64,000 nt of DNA. Origin: Cryptomeria japonica (Eukaryota > Streptophyta > Pinopsida > Cupressales > Cupressaceae). The notes under the pieces are model-generated. The model had not been told where the DNA came from, made no database searches, and saw nothing but the letters and a program-made list of their open reading frames with translations. This document shows positions 1 through 12,730 of the stretch, piece after piece. Each line of letters opens with the position of its first letter. The first letter of the stretch is position 1. The position numbers and the translations under genes were made by a program. The DNA lies in contig NC_081412.1 in NCBI RefSeq assembly GCF_030272615.1, positions 27,064,501 through 27,128,500 of the forward strand, written 5' to 3'.

Positions 1-500
1 AATGAAGAAGACTTGAATGCTTGAATGCTTGATAATGAAGACCCTTTGCTTGAATTTTGTTTATTATCCTTATCTTTCTCTTATATCGCCCCCCTAAATG
101 AGGGAGTTGAATCTCCTTTTATACATGCCTCAAGGATTAATTTTCAATCATTGAAGGCTGCCAAAGAGGAAATGCCAACCCCGAAGTCGGATTATCCATA
201 GGGGACTGGGCAGACCCAACATAGGGCCACCCTAAGAGGTGGGGACATGGGCACTACACCCTTGTCCTAGGGGGATAGGGGCACCATGCCCTTGTCTTGC
301 CCTATTTTGGGGCCCGGACAGGGTCTGGAAACAAGGACAAGGCTTGAGAAAGGAGGGGTCCAAGCAGAGAAGGGTCTCAGTCAGGAAGGAGGGTGTCGTC
401 ACCAAGGTGAGGACCTCGAATGTGGTTGAAATTGCCTATGTGAAGATTATGGGGAAGTTATGTAGAAGAGTTATAGGTATTTCAAGGTAACTCTAAAAAA
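1..500. repeat. Diverged GC-rich TE-like segment
   Basis: No convincing gene. The stretch 200-330 is GC-rich and repeats short blocks such as GGGGCACCATGCCC and CCCTTGTCCTAGGGGG. They resemble the GGGCGCC/GCCCCTGTCCT blocks inside the LTR at 57,665-59,324, so this is probably a diverged relic of a related LTR element. The 83-codon open frame at 239-490 has no recognisable domain and I do not call it a gene. Confidence 0.35.
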
Positions 501-770
501 GAAAAGAAAATTAAAATAGGCAAGCATAAAAATAAGAACTCACTTAGTAAGATAGGTTATTCTAGAGCATTGCAGTGCAATTCAACTTGACACCGAGATG
601 CTTGTAGCCGAGAAAATTGCACAAACACAAATAATTGGAATATGCTGATAATAAGAAATATAATATATTTGATGCTGAAAATGGTTTTTCAAAGCCACAT
701 GTTGAGGTTGAATTTCAATTTGTAAATGAGGAACTGCCAACAATTTTACATCATTTATTTGAACACAAAT

Positions 771-1200
771 GGACTACTAAGAGGAGGGGGTGAATCAGTG
801 GAGCTTTAAAACTTGAACCCACTAATGAATTAAAACATTAATAAAAGAGATCAAGAAAATCTAAATAGAGATGTCAAACACAATCACACACATAGAAAAC
901 ACATGACACAAGATATACGAGGAAAACCCACGATGGGGAAAAACCTCGGTGAGAAATGTTGCTAGAGTCTACTACTCTAATCCAACCTCACAATGAAAAT
1001 ACTTGTTTATAAATTTTATGGGCACCAACCCAAAGGAGCACCAACCCCTAGCTTTATGGGCACCGACCCAAAGGAGCACCAACCCCCTATCTGAGCACCA
1101 ACCCAGATGATTACAATAAAATAAAATTACAATTGCAAGTTGAGTACCTTTTTACAAACGAGGTTTTGTAACCCGTTGTGTTATATACACTTAAGAATGG
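771..1200. repeat. Dispersed-repeat-like segment with a 38-bp tandem duplication
   Basis: The segment looks like a dispersed plant repeat: a GAGGGGGTGAATCAG block is followed by AAACCCACGATGGGG and AAACCTCGGTGAGAA blocks. At 1,015-1,090 a unit beginning TTTATGGGCACC is present twice with a 38-bp period, and the GCACCAACCC sub-motif recurs five times. No coding frame. The family was not identified. Confidence 0.35.
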
Positions 1201-2095
1201 CTCAAATCTTTTCTGCACACAAGCTTTGTCCTTTGCACCCCGTTCTCTTCTTGTCTCTGCACACAACTCTCTAATTTCTACTTGGTTTAGTCCTCTTTCT
1301 CTTTCCCACTATGTGTAACTAATGTTCTGTATTATTTGCCTCGACTCTCAACTCTCTAGTCTCTGCTTCATATACTCCACCTCAATTCTCCTCTCTGTCT
1401 ACTCTCAAGTCGTAGTTCTTTGCTCTGAAGACTTTGGATCCTCTGTTCTTTTTCTCTACTACATTCAGTGCATATTTTCTTCTGAGTTCTTTCACACCCT
1501 CTATACAACCTTCTCACTTTTGTGCTTCTTGCTCTTTCTTTTTCTTCGCTCTTCTCTATTCAGCACACACACACACACCCTCTATACAATCTTCATTGCT
1601 CCCCACTGTGTAATGCAAATATTATGAATTTGATCCAGTGTGTTATTTTCTATGCTCTATTCCATATCCTTTGTTTCTACTTATCTTCTTCACCTCTTTG
1701 CTATACCTTTCTTATTTCCTTTCTTTGCCTTCTTAGTCCTCTATTTTTTCTGGCTTTTACTTTGGCTTTGAGCTCCCACTTATTCCCTCTTCACATTTGA
1801 TCATTTTGAGTGTAATCTCTTCTACTATGTTATGCCTACATTGACATCATGTTATTGCACCTGCGGCCCTTTTCTTTTTCATTTGTTTTGTACCCTATGT
1901 TTTTGCAGAGCTTCTTCACTTGCACGCCAACAACATTCACACTCATTCATTCACCTACCTCTATTTTTCACACTTCTCTCCATTTTTTGGTCATCTACAC
2001 ACCTAAAGAATTTACCCTCCAAAAGGTATTTCAAAAACAAAAAGTTATCTATTAGCCATTATGTCATTCATTACTCTATCATATAGAAATTTAGT
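1201..2095. other. Pyrimidine-rich low-complexity stretch, no gene
   Basis: Long runs of C and T on the plus strand create several short open frames rich in Leu, Ser and Phe. These are composition artefacts: there is no domain, splice structure or start context to support a gene. A short CACACACACACAC run sits near 1,564. Confidence 0.5.
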
Positions 2096-5000
2096 AAGGA
2101 TTTGAACATTGAATTAATAGTAAAATATCTTTATTTTCTAACAAAAATTTAGGTTTAGATGTTTCATTTATGATTAGAGCCACAAAATCTTTTAGAAAGT
2201 ATTAATGTAGATCTTAATATTATGAGCTCAATTTGAGAATTTTAGATGTCTAGGTTTAAAAAAAAAAATGTTTATTAACCTTTAACATAAATGTGAGAAT
2301 CATACTAGGATCTAGACTTTTTGGGTTATAAACGTCAACTTTAATATCATAGGCAAATTCCACAAGGTCTTTGCATTCAAGTTGTGATGGGGTTCTAGAA
2401 GGTTTATCACATGATCTAGAGGTTTTGTTAGTGCATTGAACATATCCTCCAAACTTAAAGAGTTTGATAAATTTTGGTAGATGTCCAGATTTTGAGTAAT
2501 TTAGGAAATGTTAATATTTTTGGAGGTTAGAATTTGAGCACGGAAATATCCTCTAATTTCAAGTTTTGGAGTCTCACAAATGTGTATTGTCTTAAAAATT
2601 ATTGAATTTTTGACTTCATGAAAAAGAAGTAGATTTCAAATGTGATGATTTTGAATAGTCCATTTTGCAATTTCTTGCAAACTTTTTTAAAAAGTTAAGT
2701 TGCTCATTTTACTTTGTTTCTAATATTTTATCACTAGATCATCACAAGGTTTTGGATGAATTGTTTTATCCTAATTTTTTAATTTTAGTTCATTATTAAC
2801 CTATAGTTATGATTTAAACTAATTTCCAAATCTTACAACCTACCTAGGTTCATCTAATGGTTGATAATCATTTAAACTTGGCCTTTGCTTCTTTAGTAAA
2901 TTTCAAAACTTATAGAATAAACCAAAAAAAATTAGGGAAAGTTTGAACTTACTATTTTTTATGAATGCTTGAAAAACTTGTAATCTAAAAATGTGAAGTT
3001 CTAGCTCTTTTAAGCTATCAACTTTAGTGTCATTGTATTCAACTATCTCAAATGATATTTTCAACCATCTTCACACTCTATTATGATGGAATAAGATGCT
3101 ACTAATTATTTTATTGGTTGCTAAATTTTTAGAGGGTTTTTAATCCCTCGTTATGAATGAAAAATTTAAATTTGATTAATACATTTGATTTTATTCCCCC
3201 TCATTAACTTAATTTAGGTGGCCTTTGATGTTGTAGGGTAGTTCATAGGTGATATAATTGCGTAAGCTCCCCTTTTGCAATAAAATTCTAAGTGAATATG
3301 AAAGTTGTTAAAGATATCTCTACATTTTTTATAACATTAATCTTTATAATATCACTTTGAATTTTTTGACTAGTTTTTGGTTATATCTAAAAATTTCATA
3401 TCTCATACCATCTTCGAAAGAAAAAACCATAAGAATTGACTTCTCAAGAATATAAAACTTATCTTTTAATAAAATACTTTCATGGGAAACATCAAGATAT
3501 TTGGACATAAAGAGTATCAACTAAATCGAGTCTAGTAAGAAGTTAGGTTCTTACAAACTTCTCTTTATAAGAAATTTATGGGGAAATAATGTTGGAACAA
3601 ACAAGGTGTTCAAATATTTGATCATGTCCACATTTTATATGTAATTTTACATTAAATTTTTGTAAGACTTGAATCTTCAAGAAATAATTACTTTTAACAA
3701 TTGGCAAGAGCGCAAGCACTACTATCCAAAATGTATCAAATATGTTGTAGTTTTAGGAAAATCCACACAAAAAGTGACTACTTATGCTAAGGGGTTTTGA
3801 AATATAACTAAATCTGATTATCATTACAAAATAAAATTAAGCACTTTCTCCTAGTTGATTGTAAGAATAGAAAAAATTTATCTTATATAAGAAACTCTAA
3901 TGTAATAATTAAAAAAAAGGCGGGGGGCACATTTCTTTAAAATGAAATGGGACATATGTGTAAGGCACAACATGAAGGTTAGTTATAGAAACAATTATTT
4001 AAAATCATTAAGGGAAAGAGGAAGAGAGATAAAGGTCCTATACATAAATTAAAGAGAGCTGGGTGAAGAATATGGATCATTAAAGGAATTCAATTATAAG
4101 CTTACTATATCATTATATTGACAATATTCATGTCTTCACACTATCATAGTATAAGAGATTCTAATATGGAAACCATTCCTAGAGTGTTTCACCTATTTGA
4201 GTTTTTTCGTGTTATGTATGTTATGTTCATTATGTACTCTTATATCATTTTTATTATTTTATTATTTTTATATGATTAGTATTAATATAATTTTGTTAAT
4301 ATAGAGATTTTAGGAAAAAGCTGTTGTATATCTTACATAAGAAACAATTATATCGATTATGTAAATCAAATATTTTGTTATGGTACATCTTAATAGATAT
4401 GTTTATCCACATTATGTATTTATTTGGGTTCACTTGTAAAATTTGATGTGACAATGGTTAGATATTTTATCTGTGATTGCACATTGGAAAAATATTTAAT
4501 ATTAAGAAATTTAGTACCAAAAAGTAAATGTTGAGGTCAATGGTTTTTTGTACTCATGTTATAGAGACACATGGTTTTAGGTCTAACTACTTGATTGTTT
4601 TGTGTGAGATTGAAAATATAAAATAAATCACATGTTTAGTGGTTAGGGTTGGTTGGTTGGCTTGGTTGTCATTGTATTGAGCTCTCTTCTTGATTGCATA
4701 TGTGAAGTATGGAATGATATTGTGTTGTTACACTCTTGGACACATGAAGGAGCTTAATGTTTTAGAAGTTGGTAAGTGTATGTTATGTAGGAAAAGAGAT
4801 CCTAAACTAATCAATATATTAACCTAGATCAATCCTTCTTCCATACAATATTTAGAACATGAGTCACTAAAGACATAAGGTTTGGCTACCATCCTCAAGG
4901 AAGAGTCAATCTATCTACGAGATCTATTCCTTTGTTGTCAAGATGAAATATTGATAAGTGCATTGGTTGATTGAAAAATATGCAATCCTACTTAATTAAC

Positions 5001-5260
5001 TAATTAAACATACATAATACTATTATAATTATAAAAAATGAAGGCAAAACCATAAAGAGAAAATTTAGTAGAACTCGTCATGGAAGGTAGGGGCAAAGTG
5101 ATAAGACAACAACATGGGGCACTAGCGTCTTTGGGGTTTTGTATAGTCTAAATTCATGTTTGATTATCTTTGTCACAATCTAATCAATCCTCTTATATCT
5201 CCTCACTATTATAAATACCCTATTTCAAATCTACACCCATAAAAGAGGAAAAATGGTTGT
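2096..5260. other. AT-rich intergenic DNA, no gene seen
   Basis: About 3.2 kb with no coding frame of note, no clear inverted repeats and no RNA gene that I can see. The right part probably contains the diverged R/U5 side of the LTR relic that becomes recognisable from 5,261, but I could not place its border. Confidence 0.4.
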
Positions 5261-6039
5261 ACTATATAAGGGCTTGCCTTAGTCAAACCTGGATTGCCTT
5301 AGTTAAGATAAGTGTGAAATCCTTGTTTAATCGATGTTGCAACATGGATTGCCCACAAGGTGTTGATGGAAAAGGATGAAGATTTCTCCAAGACCTCCAA
5401 GAATTAGTGCATACAACAATTTAATAATGTTTTACAAATATAGAGCTTCAATATTGTAGGGGAGAATAGAGAGCTTGTTGATAGATAGATCATGTGTCCC
5501 AAAATGAGGGAAAGAGGGTTGTTTAAACATGCTTATAAACACCCATTGGAGAAATTTTTGAGCTAGGACAATAAGGTACAATTTTCAAGTCATTAAAAGT
5601 TGATATTTAGATTTAGAACATTTTCATTTAAATTAATACACAAGACACTGACACATTTATCTAGTGTCTTGGCATTTTTTTCTCCCAAAATGCTAGTTGT
5701 TGAGGGATTCAACATGGTTTCTTAATAAAGTCACAAAATGGTCACATTATGAATAGAATTAATCATACCTATGAAATAGAGTATCAAACCTTGCGTTAAA
5801 TTTAAAGTGGTAACAATATACAATGCTACACTTAGCTCCCACTTTAGTGGGGGTATGAACTTACATTCATACTCACACTAAAGCACAAAGAAGATAAATC
5901 TCTTTATCTAAATTATGAAGATGTAGAATGCCACTAAGTCGAGAGATATAGTAGCCCCCGAGCTTAGGATCCTATAAATACACAATGTGTAGAGAAAAGG
6001 GGTATATATGCAAGACACATAATATAAAACATCTAATGA
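5261..6039 (-). mobile_element. Ty3/gypsy LTR relic: LTR end, PPT and internal start, cut by Helitron
   Basis: This aligns by eye with the better-preserved LTR end at 58.3-59.5 kb. Shared marks are a TATA box (ACTATATAAG at 5,261) followed by CCTTAGTCAAACC; the LTR edge ATGCTACA ending at 5,830; a purine-rich tract on the minus strand just outside it (5,831-5,850); and the following blocks ACTAAAGCACA and AGCCCCCGAGC. The similarity continues to about 6,039 (AAAACATCTAATG versus AAAATCACCTAATG near 59,500) and then stops. I read it as the minus-strand 3' LTR, PPT and adjoining internal DNA of an older copy, interrupted by the Helitron. Confidence 0.6.
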
Positions 6040-6067
6040 CTAGAAATTGCAGGGAGAGTGCCTGCAA
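6040..6067 (-). other. Candidate Helitron 3' terminus: hairpin plus CTAG
   Basis: On the minus strand TTGCAGG (6,067-6,061) and CCTGCAA (6,053-6,047) form a perfect 7-bp stem around a 7-base loop. TTT follows, then CTAG ending at 6,040, and the next base is T. Helitrons end in CTRR just after a short hairpin and insert between A and T. The three-base spacer is shorter than the usual roughly ten bases, which is the main doubt. The end of similarity to the LTR copy at 59.5 kb falls at the same place. Confidence 0.6.
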
Positions 6068-7287
6068 CAGGAGGCCGATAGGTCTGATTGTAAAGGCATT
6101 ATAACATTACAAGGAGGGTTTTTTTTATTGAATGAATTTGATTCTTTGTAGATGCATCATAATGGGAGAAGGTAATTGAAAGCCAAAACAAATAATATAG
6201 CAAAGTGCTTTGTAGATGCATCATAATGAGAGAAGGTAGCTGAAAGCAAAAATGAATAATATCTATTGATATATAGTATTGGCAGTCCAATGTTTATAGT
6301 TGTTCCCAAAATATGAAGTTGACCACCCACCATCCCCCATGCTGCTGAATGTAGCATGATGTACAGAATGAAAGTGCCATAAAGAGTATTTATTACAAAT
6401 GCTTTGTATTGCCATTAAGAGTACTTATTATAAATGGTTTGTATTGTAGACTGTATTAATCCCAACCAATAGTATTTGTTGGACCCAAAAAAAATTTGTT
6501 ATCCACCCTCCATCTGCCATGTTGGTAATGGTAGCATGTTATACATCCTTTTGATGTATATCATCTTAAACCTGTGAGAAATAATTTGTATTAGGAAATT
6601 GTAAATGTATGAAGATAAACCTGTTAGAAATAAATTGTATTAGGAAATTGTAAATGTATGTAACACTTGTAAAATATAAATAATGTGAAAGGAAGGTACT
6701 TACAGTTTTTGGTGATGTTGTATTTTGTTTATGTGTTTGTTTTATTTTGTAGGTTGCTTCATTGCCTGCCATTTCATACTTGTGAGAAATAACATTGTAT
6801 TAGAAAACTTGAAGTGTTTTAAATTGCAAAGTTTGTAGATTGAAAAGAATTGTAAAGGATGGTAGTTACATCTGTTAATAGTAGGATTATCTTTGGTGGT
6901 GGTGCTGCAATTTGCAAAGTACACAAATAGTAGAAACAGAAGTTAGCATCATTGATTGTAAATGTTAGAGATATTTGCATACCCTTGTAGGTTTTGTTGT
7001 TTGAAATGGTATCTTCTTTGATTCTCTGCAAGTAGAAGAAGAGAAGGGGAGTTTAGTAACTATTAGAAGAAGCATAATTATAAGGAATCTAAATAGTTGA
7101 GAAGATAGTGGATGGCAGATGTGTACTTGTTGTTGATTGAATCTGAATAGTAGTTAAAAATGCTTGTTGAGATGTAATCGGTTACATTTGTTGTTGATCT
7201 TGCAAGCCATGACTATTGTAATGCGTTGAAATGATTGACAGAAAATATATGGAATGTAAAATCACAATGAAGTTTTGTTTGCAGTAC
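6068..7287 (-). repeat. Helitron 3' non-coding region with subrepeats
   Basis: Between the helicase stop and the terminal hairpin there is no gene, but there are short tandem duplications. A unit starting CTTTGTAGATGCATCATAATG occurs at 6,144 and 6,208 (64-bp period). A unit starting AAACCTGTGAGAAATAA occurs at 6,568 and 6,617 (49-bp period), with a weaker third copy near 6,775. Blocks around 6,310-6,360 and 6,480-6,545, both ending in a GTAGCATG-type motif, are also similar. Confidence 0.5.
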
Positions 7288-9570
7288 CTATTTTTGTTTG
7301 TTTTGCAAGTAATTTTCTTTCATGATCCGAGAAAGCTTCAGCAAACGAGCTTCTTCTTTTTTTCTTAAAATGGTTGATGTAGCACCTTGTAGTCTTGAGT
7401 AGCTTTGGTAGGTGAAAGTCAGGTGAATCCGCAGGTGGTTAATTGATTTCACTCGAGAAAGCACTATAAATGTAAGGCCTTGTTTCTCTATTTTTCCAAT
7501 GTCAACTATTGCAAAGTCTAGTGTCAGACCCTGTGATTTGTGAATAGTAATACCCCATGCCATTGTCAATAGAATTTGTGTGTGGTTTCCCCTAGTAATT
7601 GGTGGTATGGGAACATGTTTTGCATTTGCTGGATCCCATGATGGGCCAGTGTAATGTTGGAAGAGGACCACCACATATTTTGGCAGATCTGGTGGCTTAG
7701 AACCAGCATCGTAGACAATCATTTTGATTTGACCCAAAGTACCATTGGCAAGCTCAACTTCTATCCATAAATTTGCAATAAGCATTACTTCCTGGTCTAT
7801 AGAAAGAAGGATTTTAAATGATAGTTGTTCTTCTTGGTGTGTTTGTTTATCTTTGTGGTGTGCAATGATTGTTGTTGCACACGCAATGGGTGAGTGTAAT
7901 TGCTTCAACATCTTCATGTTGTGTGTGTGTTTGAAGCTGCATTGGTTGCAAACAAATGTTTTTGCTGGTTGAAGTGGTTGTTTTGATCAAGTGTCAAAGC
8001 TTGGGTTGAGCACATCTGTAGGCTTTCCCAGTCTATTTGCAATGGTGTTGTGTTGTGTATATTAAGCAAAATCTCACGGAAGTGCATCTGGGAGGGGTGT
8101 GTACCTTGTTGTCAAAAAGAAACATCCAAGGTGACAAAGTCATTGAAGGAGTGTCATAGAGCGAGTGTTGTTGAGTGGGATGCATATAATGGTTTATCCA
8201 TAACCAGGGGAAGTTATGCAAGATCACCAACCAAGATAACTGAGAGTGTTGTAAATGATTCATGTTGTCTGGTGGGAAAAGCTTGTCGCAATCTATTATC
8301 AATCTTGATCAGTAATTGAGGACCAACAAAGCTCATTTCATCTATCAAAATGTAGCGTAGATGTTTGCATTGCTCTTGAAACATTAATAATGAATGGCCT
8401 ATTAAAGATTTGTATTCTTGAATAGGTATATGGAGGGAAACATGGATTGTGGTAGCCTGGATATTATATGCAGATACACCTGTTGGTGCTAGTACAAGCA
8501 ATGGGTATTGTGTAGGATCTAAATGGAAATTTAATTGTCTACGTATATAATCAATAAGAAATGACTTTCTAGTACCTATTGTGCCTTGAATAATTAACCG
8601 TAATGGTGAGGAATTCAAATTTTGTGCAACATGCGAGGTTATAATATCAAGTGCAATATTTTGGTTTGTTGCAAGCTCAAAGGTATTATGTGCATTTGAA
8701 TGTATGTTGCCAAGGGTGTGAGCTGATTGGATTTTCTCCATTGAAATTAATTGAGATGCTTTTATATGCAACATTTCATTAGGTATGGAATCATCCCAAT
8801 TAAATTGATGATTAAAATCACATTTCCTAAGCATTTGAAGAGTAGCAACATCAAAGTTGTTTGAGGCTCCCATTTGTGACAAGAACTCCCATTCGTAGAG
8901 GTCTTGATTAGTAGATTGTGGCATATCTTGCAACTGGAGGTCTTCACTATTTTCTGTAGTCAAGTGTTCTTCAATGTCATTTACATGCCACCGGATGTAA
9001 TGAGTACTTTGAAGTTGTTTCCAATTCAGTATAATTTCATCAGTTGAGGTACCTATATGTAGAGGGATGTTGCAGAATGGCTTGTACAAAAGCAATTCAC
9101 TCCAACAGAAAGTTTCAAAAGTAGTGTCGACTTCTGAAGGTAAGGATTTAAACTGGGGGTAGACATTTACAATTTCTGGTAGCTTTCTTTTTACCCATTT
9201 CAATGATTTACGTTGTTCACAATATGTATATTGCTGAGTTGAATGAAGCAATGTTAGGTTTGCTAACTCTAATGGTCTTTTCATGTAATTAGAAATGAAA
9301 GAAATGCATGTCTGTGAAGCTTCATCATAGTTTATTATACATTGGAAGATTTTTTTCCCAACATTGAGGGTGACAAACTGACGTGTGCAAGAGATCAAGG
9401 GGAGTTTAAGCAACATGTGGCAAGTTTCCTGAGCGCTAATGTCCCTATCAGCAACAATTCCCATCATGAATCTCTGATATGCTAAGAGAATTGTATCTTC
9501 TGAATTTGTTGATCCAACAATTCTTTTTAACATGTCAGTAGCTCTCTGATTTACGTTCAGTTTTTGATGC

Positions 9571-9585
9571 GTATTTAGAGATATA
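9571..9585 (-). other. Two-tyrosine catalytic motif of Helitron Rep
   Basis: The codons read Tyr-Ile-Ser-Lys-Tyr, with tyrosines at 9,583-9,585 and 9,571-9,573, followed by Ala-Ser-Lys. In Helitron Rep proteins these two tyrosines cut and rejoin the DNA strands. Both are preserved although the surrounding gene is broken. Confidence 0.85.
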
Positions 9586-10070
9586 TCGGAGAACTACCTT
9601 TTTGGAGCACACTGCCTGACAATCAACATTAGCCCTCCATATGGCTACCATTGTTGGGTTGTGAACATTGAGGTGACTATCATTCCTTGTTGGCTTGTAG
9701 GATGGGCTATTATTATGGTCTAAAGTCAATGAATAGTCATGTTGTTCAGGCCAAGGTGCTTTGTATCGACATTCAAGTGTTTTTTTTTTTTTTTCAAGCA
9801 TGTAAACTCTGAACACTTTGTATGTTGTTGAACAACATTCACTAATTCAATGTATTCAGTGCAAGGATCAGATCTGAAAATGACATATGTATTTGAAAGA
9901 CATGGATTTGAAATTGCAGGTATATACTGCCTGTTTAAGCGGTCCACTTCAGTGCGTGGATTCCATGCTGTGATGTACTGGTCAAAGAAGTTTTTAATTG
10001 ATTGAATGCTTTCATGGTCTGTCTAATCAAGGTTGTCAATATTAGGTGCTTGTGGCAGCCACAGAAAGCC

Positions 10071-10079
10071 ATGAATATG
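10071..10079 (-). other. HUH metal-binding motif of Helitron Rep
   Basis: His-Ile-His at complement 10,079-10,071, in the context GSAHIHGFLWLP, matches the conserved GSxHxHGFLWL segment of plant Helitron Rep. It is in the same frame as the upstream Rep segments, only a few codons after a TGA stop, so the motif itself is intact. Confidence 0.85.
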
Positions 10080-11821
10080 GGCAGACCCTCAGTGTTGCCT
10101 TTCATATGTGTACCAGTGGTTAGTGGCATGCAACTGTTTGACAATGGCTTCATCATGAAAGATCTGAAATCTTAAGTGCAAGTATAAAGCTGTTATATGT
10201 GGGTTATTGACCAAATTCTCAATAGATTGCCTTCTATTGTGCTGCAAAGTATTTGAATGTGTTTTTGGGAACGTTTTATGCAAGTCAGGTCATTTTATAT
10301 CAGTCGAGCTTAGTGTAAAGAAAAGAGTTGGTGGACCTAACCGTTCTATCATTTTTGTAAGGTCTCTACAAGATTTGCTCCAAAATGCATGTGTACTGCG
10401 CAAGGAGGCAACATATCGCATGATATGATTTGGAAATTCATTTGATGGTGTGTTTTGTAAGTACTCTCTTAGGCCATAAAGATTCACTGGAAGAGAATTT
10501 TCTAAATTTATCTTTATGAAAACAACAGCTGATTGTTGAGATCGGTGTCTCATCATAAGATTATAGATATAATATCTAAAACAGACATGCTGGCCAAATA
10601 TTTGATCATAATATTTTATCAAGTGCAAAGCATATTCATGTAAATGTACATGCCTTGTTCTATCTTGAAGTGGTCAAGCCAATCCATTAGGGAACAGTGT
10701 TGGGAATGCCATTGAAAGTAGGCCTTCTGTATTGTACTCATTGATAGGTGATGTACTAATTTGTGGCCAAGGGACAACATTGTTGTCTGTATTATCCAAA
10801 TGTAGGATTGTCTTGATTGCATCAAGTTCAGGTATTGAGGATGGAAGTTGTGGAATGAATGAAGAAGATTTTTCTATTACTTCTTCCTCATTGTTGATGT
10901 TAGGCACATCAGGAATCTCGTGTATAGGTTCTTCTTGAGGTGAAGGTATTGAATGTAAAAGGTTTGAAATGTCAGTGATGTACTCAGGTAATAGTTGTAC
11001 TGCATCTAAATCAATGACAACATCTTTATAGTATTGGTCATGCTTAATTTTGTAAGTCAATGCATTCATTACATGAGACTTATTAATGTATCCGTCATAA
11101 GTTAACCCTTTTAGATTAGTTCTACAGACAATAAGAATTTCTAAATGTTGAATTTTGCATGGAAAGGATAATGCAATTTCTAAAATATCTTGTGGGAAGT
11201 TAATTGTGTGACCAGAATACTTATACTGTCCTCCCCTTGCATGAGTAACTTGCAAAACAAGAGCAATACTTGCTATGAGCATTTCTTCTACTTGAGAAAG
11301 ACACTTTAAAATACAAGGTTGTTCACCTGGGTCCATATTGTTTGATGAAGAGAAATGGTGGATTCCTCTCTCAGTAGAACATCTCATGCATATAACTGCA
11401 TGGTTGACATTTTTAATAGTCATTCTCACATAGCTTTCTCTACAAACAGAATATGCCTCTGAGAGCTCCAACATATCAAATTTTTTTTGGAAGTTAGATA
11501 AAGCATGTAGGAATGAAGGAGTTTGTAGGGTGAGTTCAGGAGCAGTAGAATGTGTTTGAGGCACATTACTTTTCTCAAGGTCATTGCCTTCTGTTTGTAA
11601 TAGAATGTTTGAGTTAGTATCAGATGTTTGTTTTGCACGACGCTTCATTTGGCGTTTGTTGGAGATATTGCCTCTATTCTTTGCATAGTAAGTTCTATTT
11701 GTTTGCTTCCTCCTCCATTTGATGGCATAGCCTTGTTGAATGGAAGGTTCAATAGATATCTAATAGTTGGAGGAGAATAGAGGTGTGCTAGAATTCTAAC
11801 AATTGAAGAGAGAAAGCATTG

Positions 11822-12138
11822 AAGTATGTATTCAGAAACATATGGGAATTGAAAAATGGTTAATCTAATCTGTAATGTTCTTTTGTTTAGTTTTATGGTG
11901 ATCATTTTGTTGTGAGATGTATTTGTTGTGCAAGTGTTCAATTTACTAATGTATAGTTTGCTGAATGTAGTGTTTACCTATGAGTTTTCTTCCCAAAGCT
12001 ATTATTGAAATATACATATGCATAGATATATAAAATTATATAATATACATGCAGATGTATGTATATATATACACATGTATATATACATATCAGTGAATAT
12101 ATGTGTATATCTATATACATAGATGTGCACACACATAA

Positions 12139-12172
<34 letters not shown>

Positions 12173-12730
12173 CCAATTGTATAACTGTGTATAAATATAT
12201 TTTTGTATAGAATTTGATTTGTATATTGCGGGCATGCAAATCATCTTGGCTTGTTAGTATACACATGCTTGGTTGAGTAGTATTTAGAAATGTATGCGTA
12301 TTGGAAACTGGTTAATTTAATCTATAATCTCCTTTTGTCTAGTTTTGTGGTCGTCATTTTGTTGCGAAATGTATTTGTTGTGCAAGTGTTCAATTTACTA
12401 ATGTGTAGTTTGTTGAGTGTAGTGTTTACCTATGACTTTGTTTCCCAAAGGCATTATTGAAATATACATATGCATAGATACATCAAATTATATATACATA
12501 CAGATGTATCTATATATATACACATGTATATATACATATCAATGAAATATGTGTATATCTGTATACATAGATATGCACATATATAAATACACGTGTATAT
12601 ATAGATAATTCTATAACTGTGTATAAATATATTTTTGTATAGAATTTGATTTGTATATTTGGTATTTTGTTTATAATTTTGGGTACGATAACATTTTGAG
12701 AATGTGATTATGGATATATATTTCTTCATA
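11822..12730. repeat. Imperfect tandem duplication (about 454 bp) with TA/CA-rich microsatellites
   Basis: Blocks in 11,822-12,275 recur in the same order at 12,276-12,730. Examples are TTTGTTGTGCAAGTGTTCAA (starting near 11,918 and 12,372), GTGTTTACCTATGA, and ATTGAAATATACATATGCAT. Each copy ends in a long TATATACACATG-type tract and GAATTTGATTTGTATAT. The first copy overlaps the region just upstream of the RepHel gene, so this is probably a duplicated promoter or leader within the Helitron. Short open frames here are artefacts of the dinucleotide tracts. Confidence 0.65.
12141..12168. repeat. (AC)n microsatellite
   Basis: Fourteen AC units without interruption, inside the first copy of the 454-bp duplication. 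The second copy has no matching pure AC tract (only ATACACGTGTAT), so the expansion came after the duplication. Confidence 0.9.

Larger units (their letters stand above)
7288..11648 (-). pseudogene. Helitron Rep-helicase (RepHel), many lesions
   Basis: Nickase-helicase for rolling-circle transposition, broken. Reading from 11,648 down: a DUF6570-like region (GGQYKYSGHTINFPQDI near 11,200); the Helitron_like_N region (MAFPTLFPNG near 10,690, HLIKYYDQIFGQH near 10,610, LGPPTLFFTLSSTD near 10,310); the HUH motif; the Rep core ending with YISKYASK and its paired tyrosines; then a PIF1-type helicase with an altered Walker A (GTIGTRKS, Gly to Arg), Walker B (ILIDEMS), VILVGDLA, and the C-terminal AWGITIHKSQGLTLDFA and TFIVLSRVKS motifs. 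From 11,648 to about 9,800 one frame holds throughout with only isolated stops (after MAFPTLFPNGLA, SSTDIK, YERQH and PNIDNLD). Frameshifts occur at the T-run 9,781-9,796, near 9,535 and near 7,918. Three more stops lie between 8,214 and 8,110. Family membership is certain; the gene is clearly inactive. Confidence 0.9.

Noticed and set aside
239-490. 83-codon open frame
   Set aside because: No domain, sits in a GC-rich TE-like repeat; no splice or promoter support.
1322-1800. Overlapping Leu/Ser/Phe-rich frames
   Set aside because: They come from a pyrimidine-rich tract read in several frames.
11645-11941. Possible N-terminal extension of RepHel
   Set aside because: Lies in the duplicated leader; lacks the zinc-finger pattern of RepHel N-termini and overlaps the Met at 11,648.
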